From Cyprinodon diabolis (taxonomy: Eukaryota; Chordata; Actinopteri; Cyprinodontiformes; Cyprinodontidae), in contig CM060078.1 of the NCBI GenBank assembly GCA_030533445.1, forward strand, positions 24,925,091-24,989,090: a DNA stretch of 64,000 nucleotides, read 5' to 3'. Below the pieces are notes generated by a model. That model was not told the DNA's origin. It was given only the letters and a program-made list of their open reading frames with translations, and searched no databases. Shown here in pieces: positions 25,916 through 37,752 of this stretch (positions within the stretch are counted from its first letter, which is position 1; each line of letters opens with the position of its first letter). Position numbers and translations under genes: made by a program.

Positions 25916-28063
25916 TAATAATAATATATATGCAATCTTGGCCATTAGTGGAAATGAATGAAGGGATTGTTCGCTCTTCTCTGAGTGATTTGATTAAATA
26001 TCGTAAACTAAGTTAGGTTACTTCTGCTTTTGCATCATACCTCTTGATTTAATGCTGGGACCTTTTTTGTTTATAGTCATGGAGCTATAAATGCAGCCTA
26101 TGTGATACGGTCTGCCAAAAGACACACGACTTTGTTTTAAAAGGGGAAATGAGCTTGACTCTGAGGGACAGAAGTGAAAGACGACTCTCAGGATCCATAG
26201 GTCAGATCTAATTTCTCCAACAGTCTCTGCAGTATTGAATCTGCAGATTATAATAAAAATCAGGTCCTTCTGTGTAACTTTCAATTTTGTTGCTCTTCTT
26301 GTTGTTGTTCTCTTTACCCAGAACAAAAAAAACATACAAACGTCATGCAAATTGTCAGGATTTCACAAGAAGCTGCCATATTTACATACTTCTGCAGTAA
26401 AACTAATGATACGCTTCTCCTTTTTCTTCCTGGATTCATTTTTTTAGACTCTATTTTAGGTCCTGGACTAAATCAACTTTAAAATAGCATAAAACAAGCT
26501 TGGAGGGGAGAAGCTGGATTATCTGGAGACTGTTCTACAGCTTGTCTTGTATCAGATTCAGAGGTGGGCAAAAAGCCAATTGGTCTTTAGTTAGTATATT
26601 TAATGAAGATTGTGAGATTTTATCCCTCTGATAATTAACAAACTATTACCTCCCTCCATCATGCTAACTTGAACCCTATTTTGTAATTGGTTAAAAATCT
26701 ATATCCATGAACTGCTTGCTTTGTACTTTGTTATTGTGCTTTTCTTGTATTTCTACTTGTACTTAATTATTGTACTATTTATTTTTTGAGTTTCTTTTCA
26801 TTTCATCCTCATGCTAAAATGGTTAAATATTAGATGCCTTGTTTATCTCTTAAAATGATCTTCATGGGAAAGCTTGGCACAAAGTAGAAGACTGATCTTT
26901 CCAGTGGGGAAACAGGCACAACAGGGCAACTTGGATGTTAGTTACAAGACTGTGGAACAGGATGTTGCCTGTTGGTCACTGTCAAAATGAGTCATAATAA
27001 AAGATTTCTAAAAAAAGTAAAGGACTTTAAACTCGTAGTGTAAAGAAACTGGAAACTCCACAGAAAGAACGAGCAACATACTGTGATTGATCCGGAGCTA
27101 AACTTATCACTAAGGAATGCATGAGGCAGCAGAAAAATCGACTAGAGGAAGCAAGCGTGACGGAGATACTTAGTCATGTGAAAACTTGGGACGCCTTATT
27201 AAATAGTCATTTTTTTCAGGAAGTTTTACATATTTTTAATTTTTTTTGCTCTCTGGAAAAAAATACGATTTAAAAGCAATATATATTTTTTAGATGAGAT
27301 AACAAGAAGACAGTCCTGTATAAGTAGTCTTAACTGTTTTATCCATCATAGATCTTTGACCTTGGTCACACTGATATTATGTTTTTCTTTTAGGTACAGC
27401 CTGTTTAAGGACACCACAAAGTAAGCGTCTAAACTTTATCTTCTCAGGCACCTCCCACTGCTTCTCCTCAGTCACTCTGTCCTGTGTTTTGTTATTTCCA
27501 TGTTACAAGTGTCCAGTTCTGCTTCAGCTTGACATCTGTTAGAAAAAAAGGGAAATCTTAAAATAGCTCACAGTGCTGAAGAGATGAAACCACTTACTGT
27601 TAGTCATATAGATTTCTGTCTGGACATAATTTATTTCTAAAACATATATTCAGCTTATGTTTTTGGAGCATAGCCTGAAACAGAGCATTAAAAGCACTGT
27701 GAGAAGGACTGACCAAAACGACAAACAGTGTCTGCACAGCAACTGCCAACCAGAGTATAAAAACATTTAAAAGGAAAACATTTGCATACTAAGAGTGGTT
27801 AAGGAATGGAGACGGTGCTCGAGAGTCAGAGCACACTGCCTGTGCCTGTCTTCTCTCACTGGATTTTTAGCAGCTGCAGATTTTGGTCACATCCTGGAAT
27901 GTTTCTTCCTGCCTCCAATCTCCTCAGAGAATACATCCACTCGGTTAAGTCATCGTCTGTTGGCGGATCTTCCATTGATCTGCCTCTGGCCAGTTTTTTT
28001 TTCTGCCTGCATGCATGAACATTCACAACAAAATACAATAAACTTTTCTTCTCTTATCTGGCT
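25916..28063. other. no gene recognised
   Basis: This is non-coding. A 27-base segment (27394-27420) sits between a consensus acceptor and a consensus donor, but no host gene could be attached to it. Confidence 0.5.
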
Positions 28064-28115
28064 TGATCTCAAATCATGCAACACGAGAGGCATCATGTTG
28101 CATGATTTGAGATCA
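28064..28115. repeat. perfect hairpin, 20-bp arms
   Basis: TGATCTCAAATCATGCAACA at 28064-28083 is followed after 12 bases by its exact reverse complement at 28096-28115. Confidence 0.95.
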
Positions 28116-28932
28116 TGGCGGTTACAATGTTTTAAACACCCTGTACAATGGAATGCATGACTATGATTATGCTGCTGTGTGAACTCCATGTTTTAATACA
28201 TACCATTTTTAAGAAAATGTAATTATCAAAGCAAAGAAAAAAAGAAAACATTGACAAGTTGCCTTTAAATGCAACTGATTTAAGATTGCAAAAGTAAACA
28301 ATCAAGTTAATGTTTAATTGTAAATGATTTGGAGTGGAGATAACAAATGTTAACTGAAAATATTTCTAAATATCAAGTCAAAGGCTTTTAAATCGCCAAC
28401 TAAACAGTGAAGGAGTTTATATGCATGAGTCAGCAGTTTTGTTATACAGTGGCCCCATCTGGATTTTCAAAACACCAGGAAGCAGTGTGTTGTGCCAAAC
28501 CATTTAACAAGATTACAGAGGTAATAAAAGCTGCACATTCTCAATTGAAACTGTCCGATGGACAGAAATGATGAGAACTTTGCACTGAAAATGACCAAAA
28601 CCATTGATTGAAGCTACTGTAGGGAATTGTTTTCATGAATAAGAACATGAAACATCTTTAGGAGACCAAATCATATAATAGTCAATAAGTAAGTAGTAAC
28701 AATAGGAACATTTAATGCCTTGTGTACAGGATGCCTGTAAATGGTCAGTTTCCTTGTTTATTTTTTGTTTTGCATTGTGTGAGTATTAATTACAGGAACT
28801 AGGACCATCTGTGTTTCCTCTTTGGTGGATAGTGCTATGGAGGCAGAACACTATCATACAGTACATTATAAATCAGTTTCTATCAAACACTGTTACCTCA
28901 AAAAGAACAAAAAAAAAAGAAAAGATAAACAG

Positions 28933-29605
28933 TGTTGGGATCTGGAGATTCTCCACCTTCTCCATCAGAGTGCGCTGTGGATCCTCCTGGGCTGGAGCCC
29001 TCCATCACAGCTGACGTTCATCAGCTCATCAGGAGACCGGCCTTTATAAGCAGCTGCCAGACCTTCCTTCTACGCCGCAGTGTTAGCCAAGTTTGGTTAG
29101 CGAACCTGAGCCTTTGAATTTACTAATCTTTGTGTTCCTAGAGAAACCTTATTCTAATCTGCCTCTTTCTTCTTGCTCCTAGGAAACCAATCTCTCGAGA
29201 GAAGCTCTGGATGAGCTTAACCACTCTGGAATCCACTTGCTGCTCTTAGGGAAAGAGCTGATCACTCCAACCAAGGTCTTTCACTGGCAATCAGAAGCTA
29301 GACGCTGCAGCTGCTTTAGCACTCTGCTGAACCAACAGTCTCTGGACCCAACCGGTTCCCTCTCTCAGAACTAAGCCTGGACCTCTTCAAGGTATCCACT
29401 GAAACATCTTAAAACTCATTTAACTCATCTGCAAACCAAGCTAACCAAACTATCCGTCTCTGCAGACGCCTGAGAATCCTGCCCGGACCAGAACCTGAGT
29501 CTAGTTCATGTCATTGTGTGAAACCTTTAATAAACTCTGTTAAATCTTTTACCAAGTCTCCAGTGGTGTTCTGCATGTGGGTTTATCCCTAAACCGATCA
29601 TGACA
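28933..29605 (+). mobile_element. solo LTR, probably Gypsy-type
   Basis: The 673-bp unit starts TGTTGGGATC and ends GATCATGACA. It is flanked by a perfect 5-bp target duplication AACAG (28928-28932 and 29606-29610). A TATA-like CCTTTATAAGC lies at 29041 and AATAAA near 29530, consistent with an LTR read on the plus strand. There is no primer-binding site, polypurine tract or coding sequence beside it, so it is a solo LTR left by recombination. The Gypsy label is inferred from the ends and the 5-bp duplication. Confidence 0.85.
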
Positions 29606-29610
29606 AACAG

Positions 29611-30311
29611 ATTATATTATCAAATGTTTCATACTGTATATTTTAGAAACATTCCTAATTATATATATCACAGTACAGAGTCTGAATAATGAGTAATGGC
29701 TATCATTGCTACGCATTTTGCAAGCAATTTTCACCACTATGATTCTCCTTTAGGTTCATGGTCTTCAGTATACACAGTTTGTTTGAAAGGAAAAACATGT
29801 CTTCCCTTTCCTGCTGACTTTTGCTGTTTCAGCAAGAGCAGCCTGCTTTTTCTAAGGTAACAAAACAACAGCTTAAAAGCTGGATCACCTTTTATTTCAA
29901 TTTTAGCATCTAAAGTTGTTTGGTAGTAGTTGATGATCAGTTTGCCATATATTGACTTTTATCAATAATTTCAGGGGAAAATTCTAAATCTCTCACTTTG
30001 AAGTAGTTGTGGTTTGCAGAAACCTGATTGTTTTGGGTCAAAGCTGTGTTTAGAGCTACAGATAACCAAATGTTTCTCTCATACACTCAATAACTCCCTG
30101 ACACACATGATGATGTTCAAATCTGGTGAAGTTATACAGCAATATCTATTTAAAACCAATTTTATTAGCTGATGAATGTGTTTCCGTTTTTAGCCTACAT
30201 TAGGGTTATTACAAATAACCACAAAAAATAGTGTTCAAATAATATGTGTAAACCACAGACCAAAAACATGATTCAACCAATGACAAAAACTTACAAAAAA
30301 GATCAATCAGA
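29611..30311. other. no gene recognised
   Basis: This is AT-rich non-coding sequence. Nothing was recognised. Confidence 0.5.
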
Positions 30312-30599
30312 CACTGCAAAAACGATCTAGAAATAAGTAAAATTTTCTTAAATTAAGTGTATTTACCCTTAATTTCAGTAGGTAAACAAGATGATCTGCC
30401 AATGGAATGAGTGTGTTTACTCTTAAAATAAGATAATTAGACAATATGCACTTGAAATAAGACAATGCAAATGTTTTTTCTTATTTTAAATGTAAATTGT
30501 CTTGTTCCATTGGCAAAATGTCTCACTTTACCTCGTCAATTCAAGACAAAATGCACATTTTTTAAGAAAAAATTACTTAAGATTAAAGTTTTTGCAGTG
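30312..30599. mobile_element. miniature hAT-like element with CACTGCAAAAA ends
   Basis: The terminal inverted repeats are CACTGCAAAAAC and, inverted, CACTGCAAAAAC (12 bp). The interior carries inverted motifs (CCAATGGAA / TTCCATTGG, AAATAAG / CTTATTT) seen in a widespread teleost element. No clear target duplication was found. One end of a related copy is at about 48563. Confidence 0.75.
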
Positions 30600-31088
30600 G
30601 AGATTAGAGGAATGGTACTTTTGACTGGTTAAACCAGTGCGATGTGGGCTATGTGCTCAACACCAGTACTTCTTGAACTTCAGCCAGCACCTTTCATTCT
30701 TATCTTTCACCACTGGTAAATGGATTGATCCAGGTGTGTCTGGACAAACTTGTTTACTGAAGTCAGAGGCATCAGTTTGTTCAGTAATGAGGGACAAGAA
30801 ACAAAAATGGCTGCAATTCAGGAACTAGTGAGGTTTTTATTATTTAGGTAGTGGAGTTAGTCGTATACAACATGTACAACAGCACTTAAAGATATACGGA
30901 AAAATGTAAACAAAAGCCACCCACTCCAACCATTTGAACACTATAAATAATAGTTTTATTATCCCACTAAATTCAACTTCATAACAGCAATAAGCAGCAA
31001 TATTATACATTCATGTATTCACATAATTATTATAAAATTTATTGTAACAATAGAGTCAATCAAAGAAACTCATAATAAATCATCATCT

Positions 31089-31325
31089 TGGGAGTGTTGG
31101 CCTAGTGGGTTAGAGCAGCGCACTTGTGCTCTGAGAAAGTTGCAAGTACTCGGTTCGATCCCCACAGCCTGCACTCTGGTTCCTGAGCAAAACCCTAAAC
31201 CCCACACTGCTCCCTGGGCATCGCACAATGGCAGCCTACTGCTCCCCAAGGGCATGGGTCAAAATGCAGATGGTGCATTTCCCCATTGTGGGCCATTATT
31301 GAAATTACATCATTTAAACCAGAAG
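31089..31325 (+). mobile_element. tRNA-derived SINE
   Basis: The head carries pol III box A (TGGCCTAGTGG, 31098-31108) and box B (GGTTCGATCCC, 31152-31162) at tRNA-like spacing. The body (CTGCTCCCTGGGCATCGCAC, then TTCCCCATTGTGGG) is common to fish SINEs. The spacing and lack of a cloverleaf 3' half rule out a functional tRNA gene. Confidence 0.8.
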
Positions 31326-31399
31326 TCAATTAACTTTCTAGATAAAATCTCCAGAACACTCCTCTTCTTCCGAATACGATCCATATTATGAAGGTGAGC

Positions 31400-31759
31400 T
31401 TCAATGCGGTCTGCACAGTGGTAAATTGGTTTGCACTGCTGCCTTGAAGCAGGAAGATTCCAGGTTCAATTCCCAGCCCAGGAGTTTGCATGGAGTTTCC
31501 TGCATGGAGTTTGCATGTTCTCCCTGTGCATGTGTGGGTTCTCTCTGGGTACTTCTGCTTCCTCCCAAAGTCCAAAAACATGGCTATTAGGTTGATTGGT
31601 TTCTCTCACTGTTAGGTGTAAATGTGTGCAACAATAATGGTCTTGCCCCGTGATAGATGGGTGTACCGCACCTCTCGCCCATTGACAGCGGGAGAAAGGC
31701 ACCAGCACCCATTGCAACCCTAGCAGGGATAAGCGTGACGGAAAATGGATGGATGGATT
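31400..31759 (+). mobile_element. second SINE, (ATGG)n-tailed family
   Basis: A box B-like GGTTCAATTCCC lies near 31463. It is followed by a well-known teleost body (GGAGTTTGCATGTTCTCCC, CTTCCTCCCAAAGTCC, CCTCTCGCCCATTGACAGC) and an ATGGATGGATGG tail. An internal duplication of GGAGTTTGCATG is present. A 3' fragment of the same family lies at 36805-36898. Confidence 0.75.
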
Positions 31760-32339
31760 GTGAGCCTCAATATTCTAAATGACTTGCATCAGGTCAAGTT
31801 AGATTCCTCTTGATTTAACTTCTTTTTTTTCCGATGACCTTGCCACCAATAATGTGTTTAAATTATTTAAAATTTTTGTTCAATCAACAATCTATGCATG
31901 CCTCATTTTGTAAATTACCATTTGGATTATGGATTAGCAGGGTTGTTTCTGTGGAGCTATAAAAAGCTCTGACAAATCTATCACTTATATTTTCATTTAA
32001 TGGGCTATCATCAGGGGTTCATAAAACATGCCTTGTAAGTTCAATTCACTTTAAGGAATCTCACAGTGCTTTTAAAAAGTTTTCTGTAAAGTTACTCTTT
32101 TTTTGTTTTTTTTACCATAAAGAGTTGAACAAAAAACAAGATGAGATCCATATCTTTCTCTGCATTTCTTGGACAATCCATCTTGTAATTTCTGAAATGT
32201 CGTACATTTTGGTCACATTCAGGAAAAAGTTGTAGTTAGATACTTTATGGATGTATGTGTTTTTATAATACAGGTATCATACATTTTACTCTTGACACCT
32301 TTAAATTGGGATTTTTTTAAATGTTCTTCAGGCTAGGAA

Positions 32340-32590
32340 GTGCTACAAAGTAGATATTTTCCGGATGCCTCCTGGTCGCCTCCATTGGGAGGTGTTCCAG
32401 GCATGTCCTATTGGGAGGAGGCTTCATGGAAGGCCCAAGACACGGTGGAGGGACTATGTCTCTAGGCTGGCCTGGTGTTGCCTCTGGGTCCCCCCAGAGC
32501 AGCTGGAGGAGATATGTGTTGATCAGGAACTCTGTTCATCTTTGCTTAGACTGCTGCCCCTGCGAGGCATTTACCCATCCATCCATCCAG
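32340..32590 (+). pseudogene. LINE C-terminal coding end, RTE-like
   Basis: The frame from 32365 reads MPPGRLHWEVFQACPIGRR, then GRPKTRWRDYVSRLAW, VPPEQLEE and LLRLLPLRG. This is the typical last segment of a teleost RTE-like LINE protein, ending at a (CATC)n tract near 32575. Only the extreme 3' end was inserted. The clade name is from memory. Confidence 0.7.
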
Positions 32591-32599
32591 ATGGTATTA

Positions 32600-34560
32600 T
32601 CCCATCACCCAGGTATTACAGACTGCAGTAGTCCTTACTCTGTACAGTCCAGAAGCCTAATGCAATTATGAATTAATCATTTTTGAGAAATTATATTGAG
32701 TCTTGGAGAATAAGGTAGGTGTTTTCATCAATCACCATGGCAACTAGCATAATGAAATGGTTCATTGGTGGGTGTTCAAGACCTCTTAAGAAATTTCATG
32801 TTGATATTTGAAGCTGGTAAACTGGAGTTTATATAGTCAAGAAAAATATGAATAATTGGTTAAGTTTTTTTCCCCTTCTCACATTCAGCCTTTTGCAGAT
32901 GAGACAAATTTCGTCTATGGAGGAATAAATTAAACTATGCTTTCAATCTGGAGAGACTCACAGAGAAACAATTAGAGTTTGTTTACATGAATAAACATAA
33001 ATGGTTTTCCTCCTCAGACCCCAGCAGAAGACATAGACCTGAAAATGTATAATGCTGACAGCAAGGGAAGATTTATGATAATAGATATGTCTTTCCTCTG
33101 GGGCATGGCACTGTAGAAGGATTGGAAGATGAAGGAGGAAGGGGTCTGAATAGAGTAGGAGGTAGACCAGGGCAGTTAAGGGGCCAAGATAGGATGCAGT
33201 TGTTTGGAAGCAGGAACCTGACCCTGATAAGATGGCTTATAAAGAAGCGACTTGGATGCTGATGGCTGTTGAGGAGGCCTAGAGAGAAGGAGAAGATTGA
33301 CAGAGGTAGATATACAGTAGATGAAGCGGCAGTTGGAATGTGTAGGTAAGACTTGGCAGAGATTAAGGTCTCAAGTTCAGAGACTCCAGATTCAAAATAT
33401 GCCTTTACCAATACGACTATTTGTTTTACCCGTTAAAGGTTTTTTTACTTTTTCAAATTTTTTCAGCTTATCAGCTCTTTTAATCAGGCCTTAATATTTA
33501 AGATTTAATAGACCAGGCGAAAACCTGAGTTCATGTAACATTTAGATTTCAAAAGACAATTCATTTTGAAAACAGGTATTTCTCGGCAACCCATGTTGTA
33601 ACAGGTTCTTTGGAGAAAACAGACTTGACAACCTCTCTGTAGTTTCACCCCTTACCAGTTGCATACAATTTATTTTACCCCTTGGGGTATGGTATTGAGT
33701 GGCTCCAGTCTGCACACCCACGGGCCACCTGCTGCACCACTCTGTGCTTCCATTTATCAAAAAGACCTGCTGACAGATGATGAGCTTGGAAAATGTGTAT
33801 GGGTGAAAATCCCAAACGGCTTTTAAATAAGCATGCAATAATGATAATTTAAGAGTTATTTTCCAACTAATGTATTTTGTTGTACTGTACATATTGTTTC
33901 CTGTATCTGCAATGGCTTTATTCAGCAGCCCCTATATCTGCAATGCAAAGTGGAGAGTGTGTGTTTGCCTATGTGAGAAAAAATGTCTCTCCCTTACAGT
34001 TCCCACTCACTCGGCTGTGACCTTGGCTCCAGCAGGATGTGGCTAATGAGAACTATAAATATACTGAAGCAGACCTGGCTGGCACTCACAAGACAGGCAC
34101 TTCTGTACAAACACCCACAGACATGTGTGTATTCTTATTCCTGCTGCTTCTCCTACATAAAATGGTCTGATAAGAGGAGGAATAAGAAGGGAGTTGAAAT
34201 GATTAAATCATGTACAAAGCTCTTCATCCTCTTCACCCCCCCCCCCCCCCCCCTCCTCCTGGCTTTCCTGCCTACTCATGTTTCAACCCACATTTTCCAT
34301 TATTTGCTAGACTTAAATCTGCTTCCCTTTCCAGCTTAAGAAACGGAAATGTGTGGGAGTTTAGACTTCTCTGTCAATAACTCCATGATGAACAACAGTG
34401 ATTCAAAGGATCAGAGAAGAGTTTTGTGGCATGAACTACAGAGAAACAAGCTCAAAAGCTGATCAAATTTAGCACCATGTTTATCATTGTACAATCAAAA
34501 ACATTACCAGTAGGGACTGACAAGTATGAGTGTCTAACACTTAAATAACTAATATAGAAA
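32600..34560. other. no gene recognised
   Basis: This is non-coding. A C-run of 16 bases lies near 34237-34252. Bases 33090-33340 are GA-rich. Frames of 110-118 codons here match nothing recognised. Confidence 0.5.
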
Positions 34561-34569
34561 TTCAACAGT

Positions 34570-35110
34570 TTCACATACAGTCAGGCCCAAATGCAGACAA
34601 GATCCCGTTGAAGGTTAAATAAAGAATATGGAGGTTACTAACAGTAAATCCACCCAGAGCTGGATATAGGCAGAAAAAGGGGCAGAGTTGAAAAAAATTG
34701 GCAGTAGAATGAAGTCTATAGAAGTAATTGAAGAATCCAGCATGAGTACTAACAACCACTGAAAGTACATAATGGGGCAATGAGAGGAACAGCACATTTA
34801 ACCCGAATTAGGAGCAGCTGAGACAGCGAGAAGGAAGATACTGCAAGCTTAAGAGGGCGGACTATTTAACTCAGAAGAACTTTACCTAAGATGCAAAGAA
34901 ACCTTGGGGAAATATTTAATAGATTTAAAAGGAAATAACTCCAAAGTACAGCAAACACAAATAATACATTAGGATACTAAAACCAAAGAATTTCACGCAT
35001 GAAGGTCAGAACAATAAAAAAAACTAAATGAAAAACAAACAAACAAGGAAATAGAGCTGATATTAATACAAATGAAACCAAAACCTTACACCCCTATAAT
35101 AAACACAAGT
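34570..35110 (-). mobile_element. possible degraded LTR remnant, antisense
   Basis: The segment CAGGCCCAAATGCAGACA resembles the inverted end of LTRs such as 10295-10789 (ACCCAAATGCAGA on the minus strand). No matching second end or target duplication was found. Confidence 0.3.
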
Positions 35111-35154
35111 CTGAATAGAAAAATGTAAAACATAATCTTATCTTATAAAGTCAG

Positions 35155-35360
35155 AGGGCCCAGTGGCACCAATGTACGGCAGCCTCGCTTCTGTCAGTGA
35201 GCTCCAGGGCAGCTGGGGCTACATTGTAATCTGCCACCATCGGTTTGTGAGTGTGAACATGAATGTGTGAATGACTGATTGTAGTGTAAAGTGCATTGGT
35301 CAAGTCTCCTGACTTAAATTTGCTATATGTAAATACAGGCCATATAAAAAAAAAAAAAAC
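35155..35360 (+). mobile_element. SINE/LINE 3'-end fragment with poly(A)
   Basis: GGCAGCCTCGCTTCTGTCAG, CCAGGGCAGCTGGGGCTACA and AAATACAGGCCATAT, followed by an A-run, match the common end of a teleost retroposon family. The head is missing. Confidence 0.65.
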
Positions 35361-36570
35361 AATCAACACATTTTTTAATATAATATGATGGGTGGGGTTC
35401 CTATTGGGGGTTGGGCCTTGGTTCTGGACTGATGTGGTGCCTGCTTTGAGGACTGGTGTTTGTTGTGGTACCTGGCCTGCACTGAGATCCATTGGCTCGC
35501 CAGCAGGATGGGGTGGGGAGGACGTGTACTCGGTTTCCTGACGTGTCTTTGGGGACGGCTGATAGTGAGGTCTGTTCGAACTCTAATATTGGAGAAACCA
35601 AACAACAACTACAAAAATACGTGAGATAGTGCAGAAGACCTAGCAGCTCTGGGTAAGATTTAATAGTACACTTGGACCTGAAGAGTAAAATACACAACTT
35701 TGATGACCAAAATGTTAAGATTTTGGACAGAAAGCACAAATTATTTAAAAGAGGGGTGCAGGAAGCCATCTTTGTTAAAAGAATAAAGAGATCACGGAAC
35801 AAAGGGTGACAATTGTGTTTTCAGCCTCCAGCTATCTAAATTTTCGTCCTGAAACTCATCCCAAAAATGTTATACAAGCTCACCCAAACAATATGAACCA
35901 TATATATAGCAAACATAACAGCACGACAGCACCCCAGGTGAACAGTGGGTGGGTCTTCAATTTGCATCTGACTTGGAATGCACTTGGGATGATGGGTTTA
36001 AGTGCTGCTTAAGAAAACCAGCACTTCACAATTAACGACTGCTCGATTGTGAGCCGACAGAATGAATAAAAAATGCTGGATTAGTGTCACAACATCCTCA
36101 GGAAAACAAAGTGAAAGTCTAGTTGCCTCTGATTTAAGCTGGTTTTGTGGCTGCAATGACCAGATGACAGGAAATTTGCATAGGCACTGACCAGGTTGTA
36201 TTTTTATCGTTGGTTTCAAATATAAAAAGTAATAAAAAAATGGTGCATGAATTGTAAGTAGTTGATATGATTTAGTGTGGGAAAGCTTAAGGGCTGTCAT
36301 AAGACCAATGCAACATTCTCTGCTATCTCACAGAAATGAAAATTACGCATGACCAAAACAAATGAACCCTGACTAAAATATCTGCCTTAGTTTGATTTGG
36401 TGGAAAATTCCACAACCGGTAAAAGGTCAGAAAAAATAACTTTGCACAACAATGATGAAGTCACCCAGACCAATATTTACCAATATGCATCCAGTTAGAA
36501 GGACCCGTGCATGATCCACTAGTTTACACTCACAAGACTTTATGTGGATAAATAATTTCTTGTTAGGTCT

Positions 36571-36607
<37 letters not shown>

Positions 36608-37752
36608 TAGTAGTTTTGACATTTCAAATACTTTCCAGAAACTGAAGTATCATTAAAAAGCAGTTCTGCAAAAAAAACTATAGCTAAGAAATAGAATGAG
36701 AGCTGTCCCAATTTTACTCAGTAAAAATGCAGTTTAGGCATTTTTTATTTAATCAGTAAAACAAGTATTATTTTTCCAGGCACACAATTTTTGTTATCTA
36801 AATGTCCAGCGTGTACCCTGCTATTTGTCCATAGACTGCTGGGCATAAGCACTGCCCCCGAACCTGATTGAATGAGCAGGAGAAGATGGATGGATGGATC
36901 CTTACATAAGCAGCACAAAGCACTAAAAGCTAACGTAGATATATTTAATGGAAGATAAATCAGGTTTAGTAGGGAAAGAGCAGGCTGCCTGATTGATCTA
37001 AATGAGATTTGGCTCCGGCCACTTTTCCTGAACTCTACCTCAATCCCAGAAGGACTGTTTCCATGCGAAGCACAGTGGCTGCTCATTTGAAACTTGACTT
37101 TTATTGGAAACACATTGAGATGGATAAAAAAAGACATAAAAAAATCAGATTTGTTGATCTTTTTTAACTTTCCCTTACAACTATTTTTTTGATTGTTTGT
37201 AACACGCTATTACAATTCAGAAATATAACTGAATCAAAAGTAAATTATATGAATTATATTATATTATATTAAATGATTTTCAGTGTTCCAGAAAAAGAAA
37301 AAAAGGAACAGCCAAGAAGCCTAATGGTGTCTGAGGAAGAGCTGTAGGGATCCTGCAGGTGAGAGAATCTTTTAAAAGTACAACTTTAAGTTGTCTCTGA
37401 ATAATGTTTTTACAGATAATCACAGGGAATAGTTATTTATTATATAAAATGTTCTTTCCTATAAATGGTCATGCCTGCCTGCATTGTTAATCCTTAGTTC
37501 TTGTCAGAAATATAACATGCAGTATTCTTTTTGAAGGGATTTTTTCTCTAATGTATTTGAAAGAAAAAAGTTTATTCAGCTCTTCCCATTCTCTATGTCA
37601 AACAATATATTCAGCTTATATTTCAGTAAACCTATTGTTCCCACACACATTTTTATGTTAGTTATTACAGTCTTGTATATACTTTTTGCATCGTTCCAGT
37701 GTACTTTTTGGAGCTCAAAGAATCTCCATAGAAATAAATGCATATTCAGCTT
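35361..37752. other. no gene; SINE tail fragment and poly(A) tract
   Basis: Bases 36805-36898 are a 3' fragment of the (ATGG)n-tailed SINE family. An A-run of about 33 bases lies at 36573-36605. The rest is unremarkable AT-rich DNA. Confidence 0.55.

Noticed and set aside
31098..31170. tRNA gene
   Set aside because: Boxes A and B are present, but no complete cloverleaf forms and the body continues as a known type of fish SINE.
33542..33892. 116-codon minus-strand frame
   Set aside because: No domain, no exon borders and no recognisable family. It is consistent with a chance open frame.
36573..36605. Poly(A) tract as the tail of a processed pseudogene
   Set aside because: No upstream coding or retroposon sequence and no flanking duplication could be recognised.
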